Origin: Chlamydia trachomatis
GTDB lineage: Bacteria; Chlamydiota; Chlamydiia; Chlamydiales; Rhabdochlamydiaceae
Assembly (NCBI GenBank): GCA_945875745.1
Contig: CAMCLJ010000007.1
Coordinates: forward strand, 1 to 44,910
Length of the DNA: 44,910 nucleotides
Direction: 5' to 3'
Position numbers and translations under genes: made by a program. Below are positions 8,510-16,953 of this stretch, piece after piece. Every line of letters begins with the position of its first letter. Position 1 is the stretch's first letter. Under the pieces are notes generated by a model that made no database searches, was not told where the DNA came from, and saw nothing but the letters and a program-made list of their open reading frames with translations.

Positions 8510-9325
8510 TTAAGCATGGATAGCGACGCGACCGCCTTCTGTATATAAATAAGCCGCATTCTGTTGATTCCATGTAACAGATAATGAATTTCCTCTGCGG
8601 GGATTTTCGAGGATCGATCTATCTTTGTAAAAATCAACTTTATCTACATCTAGATTATTCTCTACTTGAAACAAAACTAATTTATCCAGTTGAGATATTA
8701 GACAAGCTGGAAATTCAAATAGTTTACTACCCTCTATTTTAAAGAACATAAGATTCTTAGCTAAGGCAATTTCTTCTGGAATTGAGACAAGATTGCAATC
8801 TAGTAATTTTAACGATTCTAATCGTTCTATAAAAGGCTCCTGCCATAGAATAGAAGGAAGTTGTGTCAAATCACCCTTCAAAGAGAGGATATTTGATTGA
8901 TAAGCAGCAGATATAGCCTTCTGATTCTCCAGCCGAATAGCTTTTTCTTCAAGAGATGAACCCTTTTCAACCCATTCACTTAAAGCTTTTTCTAGAGGTG
9001 TACGTAAATCTTCCCTGGGTTCCTCTAATGTTGCTATGGGTAGCTCAGTCTCAGCACTAACGAGAGCCTCTCCATATGATGGGGGCCGTGCTGGAAATAA
9101 ATAACGTAAAAAATTCTGATAGAGGGAGGATGAAGCGTTCCTAATAGCAGGATATTTTTTAGTTAAAGCAAATCCGAAACCACATACAGCACCCAAGCCG
9201 ACCAATGAAATAGCGAAATTAAATTTTGAGCTATTCCTATTTCCAATGTTGACTCGATTCGACCTGAAGACCTTATTACAACATCTTGAGCCTATCATGG
9301 ACATAAAATACGTATTTCCAATCAT
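8510..9325 (-). CDS. Leucine-rich-repeat protein with N-terminal hydrophobic segment; candidate effector
   Basis: A 271-residue protein. The N-terminus is basic and polar, with a hydrophobic stretch at about 36-54 (a possible membrane anchor). A Pro/Glu-rich linker follows and contains PPSY at 81-84, a PPxY-type motif. Residues about 146-226 hold three or four degenerate leucine-rich repeats with the LxxLP/IPEEI spacing of bacterial effector LRRs (LTQLPSILW, LVSIPEEIA, LFEFPACLI). A clear ribosome binding site AAGGAAG precedes the ATG. A truncated, frameshifted relative lies at 9871-10246. LRRs usually bind proteins; a host-directed role is an inference from repeat type, lineage and gene duplication. 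No ubiquitin-ligase domain is seen. Confidence 0.7.
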   Translation of the reverse strand: MIGNTYFMSMIGSRCCNKVFRSNRVNIGNRNSSKFNFAISLVGLGAVCGFGFALTKKYPAIRNASSSLYQNFLRYLFPARPPSYGEALVSAETELPIATLEEPREDLRTPLEKALSEWVEKGSSLEEKAIRLENQKAISAAYQSNILSLKGDLTQLPSILWQEPFIERLESLKLLDCNLVSIPEEIALAKNLMFFKIEGSKLFEFPACLISQLDKLVLFQVENNLDVDKVDFYKDRSILENPRRGNSLSVTWNQQNAAYLYTEGGRVAIHA

Positions 9326-9602
9326 AATTACTTCCTTATATTAATTTATAGTTTATTTAACATATATTATATCAATTAATTATAAATAAGTAAACAACCA
9401 TAATAAATAATTATATATTTAAATTATTTAATATAACACATAAAACCATTAATTTTTAATTATATACATAATGCATTAAATAAAAAAATTATTGTATATA
9501 AAAAAATTAATTTAAATTAAAACCATTTGTAAAAAGAATAAAAGAAAAACATTAAGACTGCAGAAAGCGTCTGGCCTACTGAAAACCTGAGTTAATTACA
9601 GG
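9326..9602. other. AT-rich leader of the LRR gene plus a nudix 3' remnant
   Basis: Bases 9326-9540 are very AT rich with no readable frame and probably hold the LRR promoter. At about 9552-9574, on the minus strand, the sequence resembles the last codons of the intact nudix gene (CCAGACGCTTTCTGCAGTC against CTAGACGCCTTGTTCAGCC, both ending in TAA). It directly follows the fabF remnant, as expected from a duplicated fabF-nudix unit. Confidence 0.45.
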
Positions 9603-9826
9603 GTTTAGCAAAAATAGACCGTCCATAAACTAGTCTATATTCTAAACTCTTCCATACTAAGACCCTAGCTTGATTTGAAGGCTTTTATTGGATCTTCGCT
9701 TATTAGGAAAAGACCTTTGCTAAGCTAAAAACTCTGGTAAACCGGTAGGAAGAACCGCCGAATATGCACAGCGAAAAAACATAAGACCCTCATCACCATT
9801 TTACATATTGTGATGAGGGTCTTATA
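9603..9826 (-). pseudogene. Decayed fragment of a second fabF
   Basis: On the minus strand the sequence aligns by eye to the middle of the intact fabF at 10660-11916. N-M-stop-NGDEGLMFFRCAYSAVLPTGL corresponds to NHIRNGDADLM...AAVLPIGLAGF of FabF. A second piece, after an internal deletion of about 50 nt, matches the LVLESLEHALARGAPIFAE region. Several in-frame stops and the loss of both ends make it non-functional. It sits between the LRR pseudogene and the intact LRR gene. Confidence 0.8.
9781..9825. repeat. Perfect 16-bp inverted repeat inside the fabF remnant
   Basis: ATAAGACCCTCATCAC (9781-9796) and GTGATGAGGGTCTTAT (9810-9825) flank a 13-nt loop. The inner half of the hairpin derives from fabF sequence, where the equivalent positions are only weakly complementary. 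The right flank is not a T tract, so it is not a standard terminator. Confidence 0.85.
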
Positions 9827-9870
9827 TAGTTATTAAATATAGAAGAAAGACGAGATTACCTTATTATATT

Positions 9871-10246
9871 TTAGGTAATTTTTAACCTCCCCAGATTCAA
9901 CAAGGACCCAATTCTCAAGCGATCCACATCAAGTCGGAGATGTTCTGGAAGTTGCTCCGGCTAAATACCAGTATTTATTAATTCCAAAGATCTTCAGTTT
10001 TTGATGAAATCGTGATCCCATACAACCTTAGGAAGTATTGTTAAATTTCCTTCCAAGCAGACAGCTCTTGAATCGAAGCTAAGCAAGTATAGCCGCCTGA
10101 ATCCGCAACCGACATTGGGTTTCTTGGGTTACATTAGCCTTGTTAACCCAATGTGTTAAAGCCTCGTTAGAAGAGACTAGAAATAAAAAACTTAAAAAAT
10201 TCTGATATATTAAGGATCGGGCACTCTTAATAGAGGGAAAAGGGAA
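9871..10246 (-). pseudogene. Truncated, frameshifted relative of the LRR protein
   Basis: Minus-strand translation matches the intact LRR protein at 8510-9325. PSIKSARSLIYQNFLSFLF corresponds to PAIRNASSSLYQNFLRYLF. EALTHWVNKANVTQETQCRL corresponds to KALSEWVEKGSSLEEKAIRL, with the proline-rich linker deleted. After a stop and a frame change, LEGNLTILPKVVWDHDFI corresponds to LKGDLTQLPSILWQEPFI, followed by further stops and a last open piece beginning PEQLPEHLRLDVDRL. The first ~57 residues are missing, and the remnant begins right at the nudix stop codon. Confidence 0.85.
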
Positions 10247-10663
10247 TTACGGCTGAACAAGGCGTCTAGCTTGATCACAAATTGACTTGGCTTCAGCGAA
10301 AGTGAGTCGAATACACGCTTCAGAAAAAGAAAACCAACCTGCATTGCGAATCTCGGCAGGCTGTATGACAATATCACCGGTAACAATGGCTGGAAAATAA
10401 GAGACGGTTTTTTCAATCCAACTCCCCTTTCTGCGAAAAGTAAATTTTTCAACAAAAGGAGACTCTCTTAAACATGTATGAACCTGGACACCTGTCTCTT
10501 CTAATAATTCACGACAAGCCGCTTGAAAATCGGTTTCATTTCCATCTTTATGACCCTTGGGAAAGCCCCAGTGATTGCCATTTTTATGGTGAATAAGAAG
10601 AAATTTCCATACACCATCAATTAGCATAAGCGGAATGATCCCGAAGGAAGCATCTTTTATCAT
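10247..10663 (-). CDS. Nudix hydrolase
   Basis: A 138-residue MutT-like pyrophosphohydrolase. The Nudix box GX5EX7REUXEEXGU is complete at residues 37-59 (Gly37, Glu43, Arg51-Glu52, Glu55-Glu56, Gly58). Gly-Phe-Pro-Lys-Gly just before the box is common in dinucleoside polyphosphate hydrolases such as Ap4A hydrolase, so cleavage of diadenosine polyphosphates is the best guess. Its start overlaps the fabF stop by 4 nt (ATGA), indicating translational coupling. From memory the same fabF-nudix order is found as CT770-CT771. The gene is intact here; only a 3' scrap of a second copy seems to survive near 9560. Confidence 0.9.
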   Translation of the reverse strand: MIKDASFGIIPLMLIDGVWKFLLIHHKNGNHWGFPKGHKDGNETDFQAACRELLEETGVQVHTCLRESPFVEKFTFRRKGSWIEKTVSYFPAIVTGDIVIQPAEIRNAGWFSFSEACIRLTFAEAKSICDQARRLVQP

Positions 10664-11916
10664 GATATATACGGAGCTAAAATTAACGTCGAATTATGCC
10701 CACCAAAACCAAAAGAATTAGATAAAGCAGCTGTAACCTTCCAAGGTTTTGCAACATTGGCAATCAGATCAAGATCGGCTACAACATCTTCAGGATCATC
10801 TAAATTAATTGTAGGATGGAGCATCCCTGTACGAATTGCTTGAATTGTAGCAACAGCTTCAAGTCCTCCAGCAGCTCCTAAGCAGTGCCCAATCATAGAC
10901 TTAGTTGCATTAATTTTAACATGTTGTAAATGATTGCCAAAAGCTGCTCTTAAAGCATTAATTTCGGCAAGATCTCCAGCTAAAGTAGATGTCGCATGTG
11001 CGTTGATATAATTAATACTTTCCTTAGCAATACCCGCATCACGCAGGGCAGCTTCGATGCATAGCTTAACACCCATCCCATCTGGACGAGGATCGGTCAT
11101 ATGATTTGCATCACAAGAGACGCCTCCTCCTAAATACTCAGCAAAAATAGGAGCTCCCCTAGCTAGTGCATGTTCTAAACTCTCTAAAACAAGGACACCT
11201 GATCCCTCTCCCATTACGAATCCATCTCTATTTTTATCCCAAGGACGGGATGCTTTTGTTGGATCTTCGTTTCTTTCGGAAAGAGCTTTACACGCTACAA
11301 AACCTGCTAAACCAATAGGAAGAACTGCTGCCTCTGAACCACCGCAAAGCATAAGATCGGCATCACCATTTCGAATGTGATTCGCTGCGGATACAATACA
11401 GTTATTAGCGGTAGCACAGGCTGTAGAAATAGAATAATTAGGGCCCATGAAGCCTAGATCAATCGCAAGTAAGGCGCCGGCCATATTAGTAATAATAAAC
11501 GGAACAAAGAAAGGTGTGAGTCTTCTAAAGCCTTTGGTGACAAGTGTTTCTACTCCATCAGCATAAACACTCATACCACCCATTCCAGAACCGACAAGAA
11601 CGCCAGCTCTTGTTTTATCAAGACTCTCTAGAAAGTGATCAGTCAGGCCGCTCATTTCAAGAGCTTTTTTTCCAGCAACCGCTGCAAATCGAATATAGGG
11701 ATCCACCCGGCGAGCTTGTTTTTTATCTAAGTACACACCTGTATCAAAATCGCGGATCTGACCGGCAAATCGAGTAGGATAATCGTGGCAATCAAATCCC
11801 TCTATCGGAACAATGCCACTGGTGCCAGAAAGTAGTTTATTATAAAACTCGTTAACATCTGTTCCAAAACAAGATGCAATCCCCATTCCTGTAATGACTA
11901 CACGTTTCTTATTCAT
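10660..11916 (-). CDS. fabF: 3-oxoacyl-[ACP] synthase II (KAS II)
   Basis: Condenses malonyl-ACP with acyl-ACP in fatty acid elongation. The Cys-His-His triad is visible: Cys167 in STACATAN, His307 in INAHATST and His344 in KSMIGHCLGAAGG. At 418 residues it has the standard length. A ribosome binding site with GAGG precedes the ATG. Upstream is rsfS, 85 nt away; downstream the nudix gene overlaps by 4 nt. A decayed duplicate fragment lies about 0.8 kb downstream. Confidence 0.97.
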   Translation of the reverse strand: MNKKRVVITGMGIASCFGTDVNEFYNKLLSGTSGIVPIEGFDCHDYPTRFAGQIRDFDTGVYLDKKQARRVDPYIRFAAVAGKKALEMSGLTDHFLESLDKTRAGVLVGSGMGGMSVYADGVETLVTKGFRRLTPFFVPFIITNMAGALLAIDLGFMGPNYSISTACATANNCIVSAANHIRNGDADLMLCGGSEAAVLPIGLAGFVACKALSERNEDPTKASRPWDKNRDGFVMGEGSGVLVLESLEHALARGAPIFAEYLGGGVSCDANHMTDPRPDGMGVKLCIEAALRDAGIAKESINYINAHATSTLAGDLAEINALRAAFGNHLQHVKINATKSMIGHCLGAAGGLEAVATIQAIRTGMLHPTINLDDPEDVVADLDLIANVAKPWKVTAALSNSFGFGGHNSTLILAPYIS

Positions 11917-12001
11917 AACGCCTCTATAAAGTGATCGATAAGAATACGTTATAATGGATAATTCTGCAATCCCTTTCCCAGCAGGACTCAGGAGGTGGCC
12001 G

Positions 12002-12424
12002 CTAGAAAGCTACCCTACGTTCTAATTCAGAATAAGTCTCTTTAAGAGAAGAAGATACATCTATAGACACATCTACAATCTCGGCCTCTCTCCAAAGCTC
12101 TTCAAGATAGTATTTTTCTCTGACACCTGGAGTAAATACATGGACCATGAATTGGAAATAATCTAATATAACCCAGTCTCCAGTTTTATAACCTTCTTTA
12201 TAAAATGGAGATAACCCTAACTCTTTTAACGATTCATTGACTGCTTGCGCAATCGAAATGACATGCCTGTTTACACTCCCTTCAGCAATCACAATATAAT
12301 CTGTCAGTGAAGAAAATTTTCTACCATCCAAAACCAAAATATTAAACCCTTTTTTATTAAAGATGGTTTGAGCCACAGCATTTAAAATCAACAAATCGTC
12401 TTCTTGCATGAGCCTCTCATTCAT
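12002..12424 (-). CDS. rsfS: Ribosome silencing factor RsfS (Iojap family)
   Basis: Binds uL14 on the large ribosomal subunit and blocks subunit joining when nutrients are short. The family pattern is clear: ILVLDGRKFSSLTDYIVIAEG, then DWVILDYFQFMVHVFTPGVREKYYLEELW. The frame is open up to 12457, but that start lies deep inside nadD. I prefer the ATG at 12424 (MNERLMQEDD), which overlaps the nadD end by 8 nt. An ATG at 12409 with GAGAGG 3 nt before it is an alternative. The run nadD-rsfS is common in bacteria. From memory this is CT769 in C. trachomatis. Confidence 0.92.
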   Translation of the reverse strand: MNERLMQEDDLLILNAVAQTIFNKKGFNILVLDGRKFSSLTDYIVIAEGSVNRHVISIAQAVNESLKELGLSPFYKEGYKTGDWVILDYFQFMVHVFTPGVREKYYLEELWREAEIVDVSIDVSSSLKETYSELERRVAF

Positions 12425-13031
12425 AAAGTTTGTTAAGATGAATATATTCAAGAACATGAAAAGGAACTAAATGACCACAATATTCCCCTCTTTGTATCCT
12501 ATCCCTTAACATTGTGCTACTAATATCGAGGATTGGTATCTGAGAGTAACCTTGTTGCAAAGCTGCCAAAGCTTTCGGTGACAGATTAGAAGGAAGCTCA
12601 GGTATCGGGTGGCGACTACCGAGTAAAGGCTGGGTAATAGACAAAAGCTCTTCGATGTCCTTCCATAATGGAAGGTCTCTTAAAACATCATTACCAAGCA
12701 AGAGATAAAGAGAAATGTCCTGCTTTTCGTCTAAAAATGTTTGCTTTAATTTTCTTATTGTATCGATGGTAAAGGAGGAACCTTCTGAATGAATTTCTAA
12801 ATCACAATAAGAAAAAAAAGGAATAGAGTGAATCGCTCTTTTAACCATTTCTTCCCGATCCAAAGGACTCACATGAGGCTTCTTATGTATTTTAAAAGGA
12901 GAAATACCCGCTGGACAAAAGAGGATTTGATCTAATTTATATTTTTCAAGAAAAGACAAAGCTAGGTGAAGATGACCGCAATGAATAGGGTCAAAGGTTC
13001 CCCCAAAAAAACCAATCGATTTCTTCTTCAT
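12417..13031 (-). CDS. nadD: Nicotinate-nucleotide adenylyltransferase
   Basis: Adenylates nicotinate mononucleotide in NAD synthesis. The N-terminal nucleotidyltransferase motif GGTFDPIHCGHLHLA (residues 10-24) and the C-terminal ISSTMLRDRI motif are intact; length 204 is typical. It begins 3 nt after the HAD gene and overlaps rsfS at its end. No strong ribosome binding site is seen, so translation may rely on coupling with the gene before it. Confidence 0.95.
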   Translation of the reverse strand: MKKKSIGFFGGTFDPIHCGHLHLALSFLEKYKLDQILFCPAGISPFKIHKKPHVSPLDREEMVKRAIHSIPFFSYCDLEIHSEGSSFTIDTIRKLKQTFLDEKQDISLYLLLGNDVLRDLPLWKDIEELLSITQPLLGSRHPIPELPSNLSPKALAALQQGYSQIPILDISSTMLRDRIQRGEYCGHLVPFHVLEYIHLNKLYE

Positions 13032-13034
13032 TAA

Positions 13035-13676
13035 CTATATTTTTAGCCAATTTTGCTCTTGCGATATTCTCTTTAGCTTTCTATCGGGATTAACAACGAC
13101 AGCCTGACCTGCTGACTCTAACAAAGGCAGATCAGATACACTATCGGAATACGCAATTACATTGTTTTTGGTAAGCCCCAGCTTTCGAATTAAATTCCGA
13201 AGCTGACCTGCTTTTTCCTTACCACTGAGTACATGCGCAATGTGACATAATTTACCATCCTTGTCAACCCCGTATTCAGTACCCTTCCAATCTGTGACGT
13301 TAAGCCACTCGGCAATCGGTTTGACCAAAAAACTCGGAGAATTGGATAAAATTAAAGTATAGTATCCAAGGTGCTGAGCCCTTCGCAGCTCGGCAATAGC
13401 TGGAATATATAAAGCCTCAACAAGCCAGTGATCGACAAATTCTTTTACATGAGCTGAAATGAGACTCAGAGACATACCTTGAAGAACATTTTTAAAAGTT
13501 TTTTCATGCAGTTCAGTCAAAGAAAGACCTAAAAATCGATGTTGAATATAATACAGACAAGAACGAAGAACATGAAACCAGGAAAAAACATTTCTATGAT
13601 AGAGGTATAAACAAAACTGAAAACTACTATTGGTTTTGATCAGGGTTCGATCTAAATCAAAAACACAAACTTGCAC
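13035..13676 (-). CDS. HAD-superfamily phosphatase, PSPase-like (subfamily IB)
   Basis: A 213-residue cytosolic hydrolase. Motif I is DLDRT (nucleophile Asp7, Asp9), motif II is SNS (111-113), motif III Lys155, and motif IV is SDSVSD with Asp178 and Asp182. The helical cap between motifs I and II is like that of phosphoserine-phosphatase-type HADs, but the substrate cannot be read from the sequence. The start codon is GTG, with GGGGTAGG a few bases upstream. It lies 5 nt after the coiled-coil gene and 3 nt before nadD, in one operon. Confidence 0.85.
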   Translation of the reverse strand: MQVCVFDLDRTLIKTNSSFQFCLYLYHRNVFSWFHVLRSCLYYIQHRFLGLSLTELHEKTFKNVLQGMSLSLISAHVKEFVDHWLVEALYIPAIAELRRAQHLGYYTLILSNSPSFLVKPIAEWLNVTDWKGTEYGVDKDGKLCHIAHVLSGKEKAGQLRNLIRKLGLTKNNVIAYSDSVSDLPLLESAGQAVVVNPDRKLKRISQEQNWLKI

Positions 13677-13681
13677 AATAC

Positions 13682-15364
13682 CTACCCCTGTATCTCAACT
13701 AATTTTTTTTCAATTTCATAGATAGATTCATTTGCTTTTTCAAGACTTAATCTTTCTGCTTCTATTAGATCCTTGTACATGATGGCTTTTTCAAAATCAA
13801 ACCCAGAACCGGCCAGCACTTTTTTATATGCATCAATCTGCAACTTCATTTCAGCACGTCGCTGTTTTCTTTCAATAAGCAAAGTAAGTAATGCTTGATG
13901 TTTTTCCTTATCAGAATCAGATAAAGAGAATAATCGATAGCTTTTCTTCTCTTCGATACCGTCTTTTATTTGCTTAAGTAAGCGATCAATCATCATTTTA
14001 TCTGACTTTTGCCACTGCATTTGAGCTGACTCTTGAAGAATTCTCTCCCGAGATTCTATAAGAGTTTCAATATCTGTAGAATCTAAAGAAGCAGCTAACG
14101 CCTCAATAGATTCCTTAAAATCGGCTACTTGCTTCCGTTTTAATTCCTGATTCTGTTTTTCTTGTAATTGCTCAAATGCACGGATCTCTTCCTCCTTATC
14201 CAAAAAAGGCTTTCGGAGTTTAAAAAGAGTCTCTTTTAGTTTTTTTTGGTCATAAAAACTGAGTTCGATACCACGCATAAAAAAGAGGACCTCTTCAAAT
14301 TGAGGAGCCACTTCGGCAAAAGAAGACGCCTGGGCAGCTAAGAGCTCAAAACCTTTAATCCGCTCTATCACTTGATCAACATTTTGTTGAAGATCCTGCT
14401 TTTTCTGAAAAAACTCTTTCTTCCTTTCTTTATCCCAGCTTTTCAACTGATCCCAGCATTGGCTCAGCTTGACCCGTGTATCGGTAAAGGTATTTACATT
14501 CAAAGTAAATGACTTGGCAACCGTTTGAAGAGCTTTAATCTCTTCCCTCAGTTGATGTAGAGGCACTCGTTCAGCCGATGGGTTTGCGAAATACCTGTTA
14601 ATAAAGGCCTGAACATCTGCCATAAACATGTCTGAAACTTTTTTAATTAAGACCTTCCTTTTTGGGAAAATACGATCACCAGAAGATGAGAGCTTTTCAA
14701 ACAATTTATTTTTGTTTTTTATACGCATCTCAGTACGAATAACCTCTTTGCGCAAAGAGTTAATTTTTAAAGCAAAAGTATTGAGGAGATTAAGCTCTCT
14801 TTGAGTTTCTTGATATTCAACCTTATGATCAAGCATTGTCAAACAAATCTCAGGGATGACTAAATCCGAAATCGCAAGCAATATCTCGTCAGAAGATTCT
14901 ATGTCTTTAACAAGAGATTGAATAGCTAGATCAATCTGCTCAAATGCAAATGCAGATTGCTCATCTAACATTTCTTTAATACGACGAGCCTCCGCAGACA
15001 AATCGACATATTCCCCCCAAAGTTCAGCACGAACCTTGACACCGATCGATTGCTTGAATAATGGCAGACAAACTCTGCGGACATCCCAAAAATCTCTAAA
15101 TCGAGGTGTATTAGAACAGGATAAACTTTCCTTCATAAAGTTCATGGAAAACCGAATTTGAGCTTCGGCATCACCTACAGTTTTTACTTTCTGTAAAAAC
15201 TCGAGACAAGCAGGCGAACTTCCCTGATAATCAGGCGTATTCTCTAATTCCTTTTCCAGGAAACTGTTAGCATCACCAGCAGCATCGGTAGAAGGTGAGG
15301 ACTGGGAAATCATTTCATGAATGATGTTCACAGCCTCATTCGAGCAGTTTTTATCAGCGTTCAT
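13682..15364 (-). CDS. Large coiled-coil protein, conserved in chlamydiae by position
   Basis: About 560 residues, Lys/Glu/Gln/Leu rich, with long heptad-like helices (for example around residues 190-260, 300-345 and 390-560). No signal peptide, membrane segment or enzymatic motif is visible. It heads the operon containing HAD, nadD, rsfS and fabF. From memory C. trachomatis has a coiled-coil hypothetical, CT768, next to the iojap gene CT769, so this is probably its counterpart. Function is unknown; a structural or scaffold role is only a guess. The frame extends to a TTG at 15382 behind GGAAAA; the ATG at 15364 is the safer start. A -10-like TATAAT lies on the minus strand at 15397-15402. 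Confidence 0.75.
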   Translation of the reverse strand: MNADKNCSNEAVNIIHEMISQSSPSTDAAGDANSFLEKELENTPDYQGSSPACLEFLQKVKTVGDAEAQIRFSMNFMKESLSCSNTPRFRDFWDVRRVCLPLFKQSIGVKVRAELWGEYVDLSAEARRIKEMLDEQSAFAFEQIDLAIQSLVKDIESSDEILLAISDLVIPEICLTMLDHKVEYQETQRELNLLNTFALKINSLRKEVIRTEMRIKNKNKLFEKLSSSGDRIFPKRKVLIKKVSDMFMADVQAFINRYFANPSAERVPLHQLREEIKALQTVAKSFTLNVNTFTDTRVKLSQCWDQLKSWDKERKKEFFQKKQDLQQNVDQVIERIKGFELLAAQASSFAEVAPQFEEVLFFMRGIELSFYDQKKLKETLFKLRKPFLDKEEEIRAFEQLQEKQNQELKRKQVADFKESIEALAASLDSTDIETLIESRERILQESAQMQWQKSDKMMIDRLLKQIKDGIEEKKSYRLFSLSDSDKEKHQALLTLLIERKQRRAEMKLQIDAYKKVLAGSGFDFEKAIMYKDLIEAERLSLEKANESIYEIEKKLVEIQG

Positions 15365-15382
15365 ATTGAATGTATCTTGCAA

Positions 15383-15786
15383 GGGTTTTCCAGATAATTA
15401 TAAAAGATTTGATTTGAGGTGATTATAAATTATAAAACGTTAAAAGCAAAGCAAATTCCAAATACGTAAAAGAGCACCTAAAAAAGAATAAGGAAACCTA
15501 AGGCCTATTAAAAAACAAAAAAAACCGCAAACTATTGAGCAGGCCTTTTTTTTCAACACATTGAACTATCATAAAAAATAATGAAATGGCAATCAAAGCT
15601 GACTGATTTTATATACAACCGCATGATATTTAATAAGATAATAATCATTTAAGCTAGCAAAAACCCTCTTCCTTACACCCCTTGGATCGATTTTAAAAAA
15701 GCATTTACTGATTGAGAGCTTAAGAATCAAAGAAAAATTGAAATAGTGCTTTTTTTTTGAGCTAAAGGATCTAAAAATTAAAAGGA
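15383..15786. other. 404-base gap between miaA and the coiled-coil gene
   Basis: No gene is recognised. Part of it must be the promoter of the leftward coiled-coil operon. The only structure seen is a distant inverted pair AAGGCCT (about 15499-15505) and AGGCCTT followed by T8 (about 15541-15555), a poor terminator because of its long loop. Confidence 0.5.
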
Positions 15787-16818
15787 TTAGTCGCCTACTT
15801 CATAGTCCTGTATGATGATTTCGACTGCCTGTTCTGATGAGATGAGATCCATATCTAGCCAGCGAAATAAAGGCTCTTTTCTAAACCATGTAAACTGTCT
15901 TTTTGCATACCTGCGAGAAGCTTGTTTAAATGCAATCAAAAATTTTTGCCAATCAATCTGTGTCTGATCCGTTGATAAATAATCTAAGCATTGTCGGTAT
16001 CCGATTGCCTGAGAGGCCGTGAGGTTTTTAGACAGCCCCTGGATTGCGAGCGCTTTTACTTCTTCTAAGAGCCCGTGGGCGATCATGTAATCACACCTAG
16101 CTTCAATTGCTGGATACAACAACTCTTTTTGTTTAGATAAAAACCAACATCGAAAATTATAAGGCTGCCTATCTAAGCTAGATTGCTTGGGGAAATCAGA
16201 AACTTTTTTACCCGTTAACGCCATAATCTCCAATCCACGAATAATTTTTTGTTTATCATTCTGAGTAATTGTAGAAGCATAATCTGGATCGAGTTTTTTC
16301 AACTTTTCAAACATCCAATCAGATCCTTTCTCAAGCATCTCTTGCTCTAACCTTTCTCTCACATTATAAATAGAGGGAGGACCGCTGGGAGGACCATAAA
16401 TCAAGGCTCTAATATAAAAACCAGTGCCACCTATAACAATTGGCACAGCGCCTCTGGCTAGAACTTTTTGTATTGCTTGATGCGCCTCAAAATAAAAATC
16501 GACAACATTAAACTTTTCAGAAATCTCTCGAATATCAATCAGATGATGGGGAATTTGCTTTTGCTCTTCGGGACTGACCTTAGCGGTACCTATATTCATC
16601 CCTTTATAGACTTGCATTGAATCGGCAGAAACAATTTCACCACCCAAAGCCTGAGCAATAATCAAAGATAGTTTTGTTTTTCCAATTCCTGTAGGCCCTG
16701 ATAAAACAATCACCTTCGGTCTTAAATCAGGAACGGGGATTTTTTCCATTTCAGGCAATGTAAATTCACCAGAAAACGCCTGGATTGCTTTTTCTTCAAT
16801 AGTAAATCCTGCTTGCAC
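15787..16818 (-). CDS. miaA: tRNA dimethylallyltransferase
   Basis: Transfers a dimethylallyl group to A37 of tRNAs that read codons starting with U. The P-loop GPTGIGKT (41-48), DSMQVYKGMNIGTAKV and the later GGTGFYIRALIYG are all characteristic. The C-terminal region with RRYAKRQFTWFRKE is intact. The annotated start is a GTG, giving about 30 residues before the usual N-terminus. An ATG at 16749 (MEKIPVPDLRPK) is an alternative. It follows khpA behind a terminator, so it may have its own promoter. From memory it corresponds to CT766. Confidence 0.95.
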   Translation of the reverse strand: MQAGFTIEEKAIQAFSGEFTLPEMEKIPVPDLRPKVIVLSGPTGIGKTKLSLIIAQALGGEIVSADSMQVYKGMNIGTAKVSPEEQKQIPHHLIDIREISEKFNVVDFYFEAHQAIQKVLARGAVPIVIGGTGFYIRALIYGPPSGPPSIYNVRERLEQEMLEKGSDWMFEKLKKLDPDYASTITQNDKQKIIRGLEIMALTGKKVSDFPKQSSLDRQPYNFRCWFLSKQKELLYPAIEARCDYMIAHGLLEEVKALAIQGLSKNLTASQAIGYRQCLDYLSTDQTQIDWQKFLIAFKQASRRYAKRQFTWFRKEPLFRWLDMDLISSEQAVEIIIQDYEVGD

Positions 16819-16884
16819 AATGCCCTGGCCTTATATTAATTCGAATCTCGACAACCAGACTATAATAAAGACAGATTCAAATAA

Positions 16885-16925
16885 ACAAAAAACCTCTATG
16901 CAATTATCAGATTTGCAAAGAGGTT
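16885..16925 (-). terminator. Rho-independent terminator after khpA
   Basis: Minus-strand stem AACCTCTTTGCAA (16925-16913) / TTGCATAGAGGTT (16903-16891), 13 bp with one mismatch and a 9-nt loop. It is followed by T5-6 and lies 28 nt after the khpA stop. Confidence 0.88.
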
Positions 16926-16953
16926 AAAAATAAAAAGGTGTAATACGATTTAA

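Noticed and set aside
10210-10455. 81-codon minus-strand ORF overlapping the nudix gene
   Set aside because: It is in another frame of the intact Nudix hydrolase, which has a complete Nudix box and coupling to fabF.
15499-15555. AAGGCCT/AGGCCTT pair with T8 as a terminator
   Set aside because: The arms are short and about 35 nt apart, and the position does not follow a rightward gene. It may be chance in AT-rich DNA.
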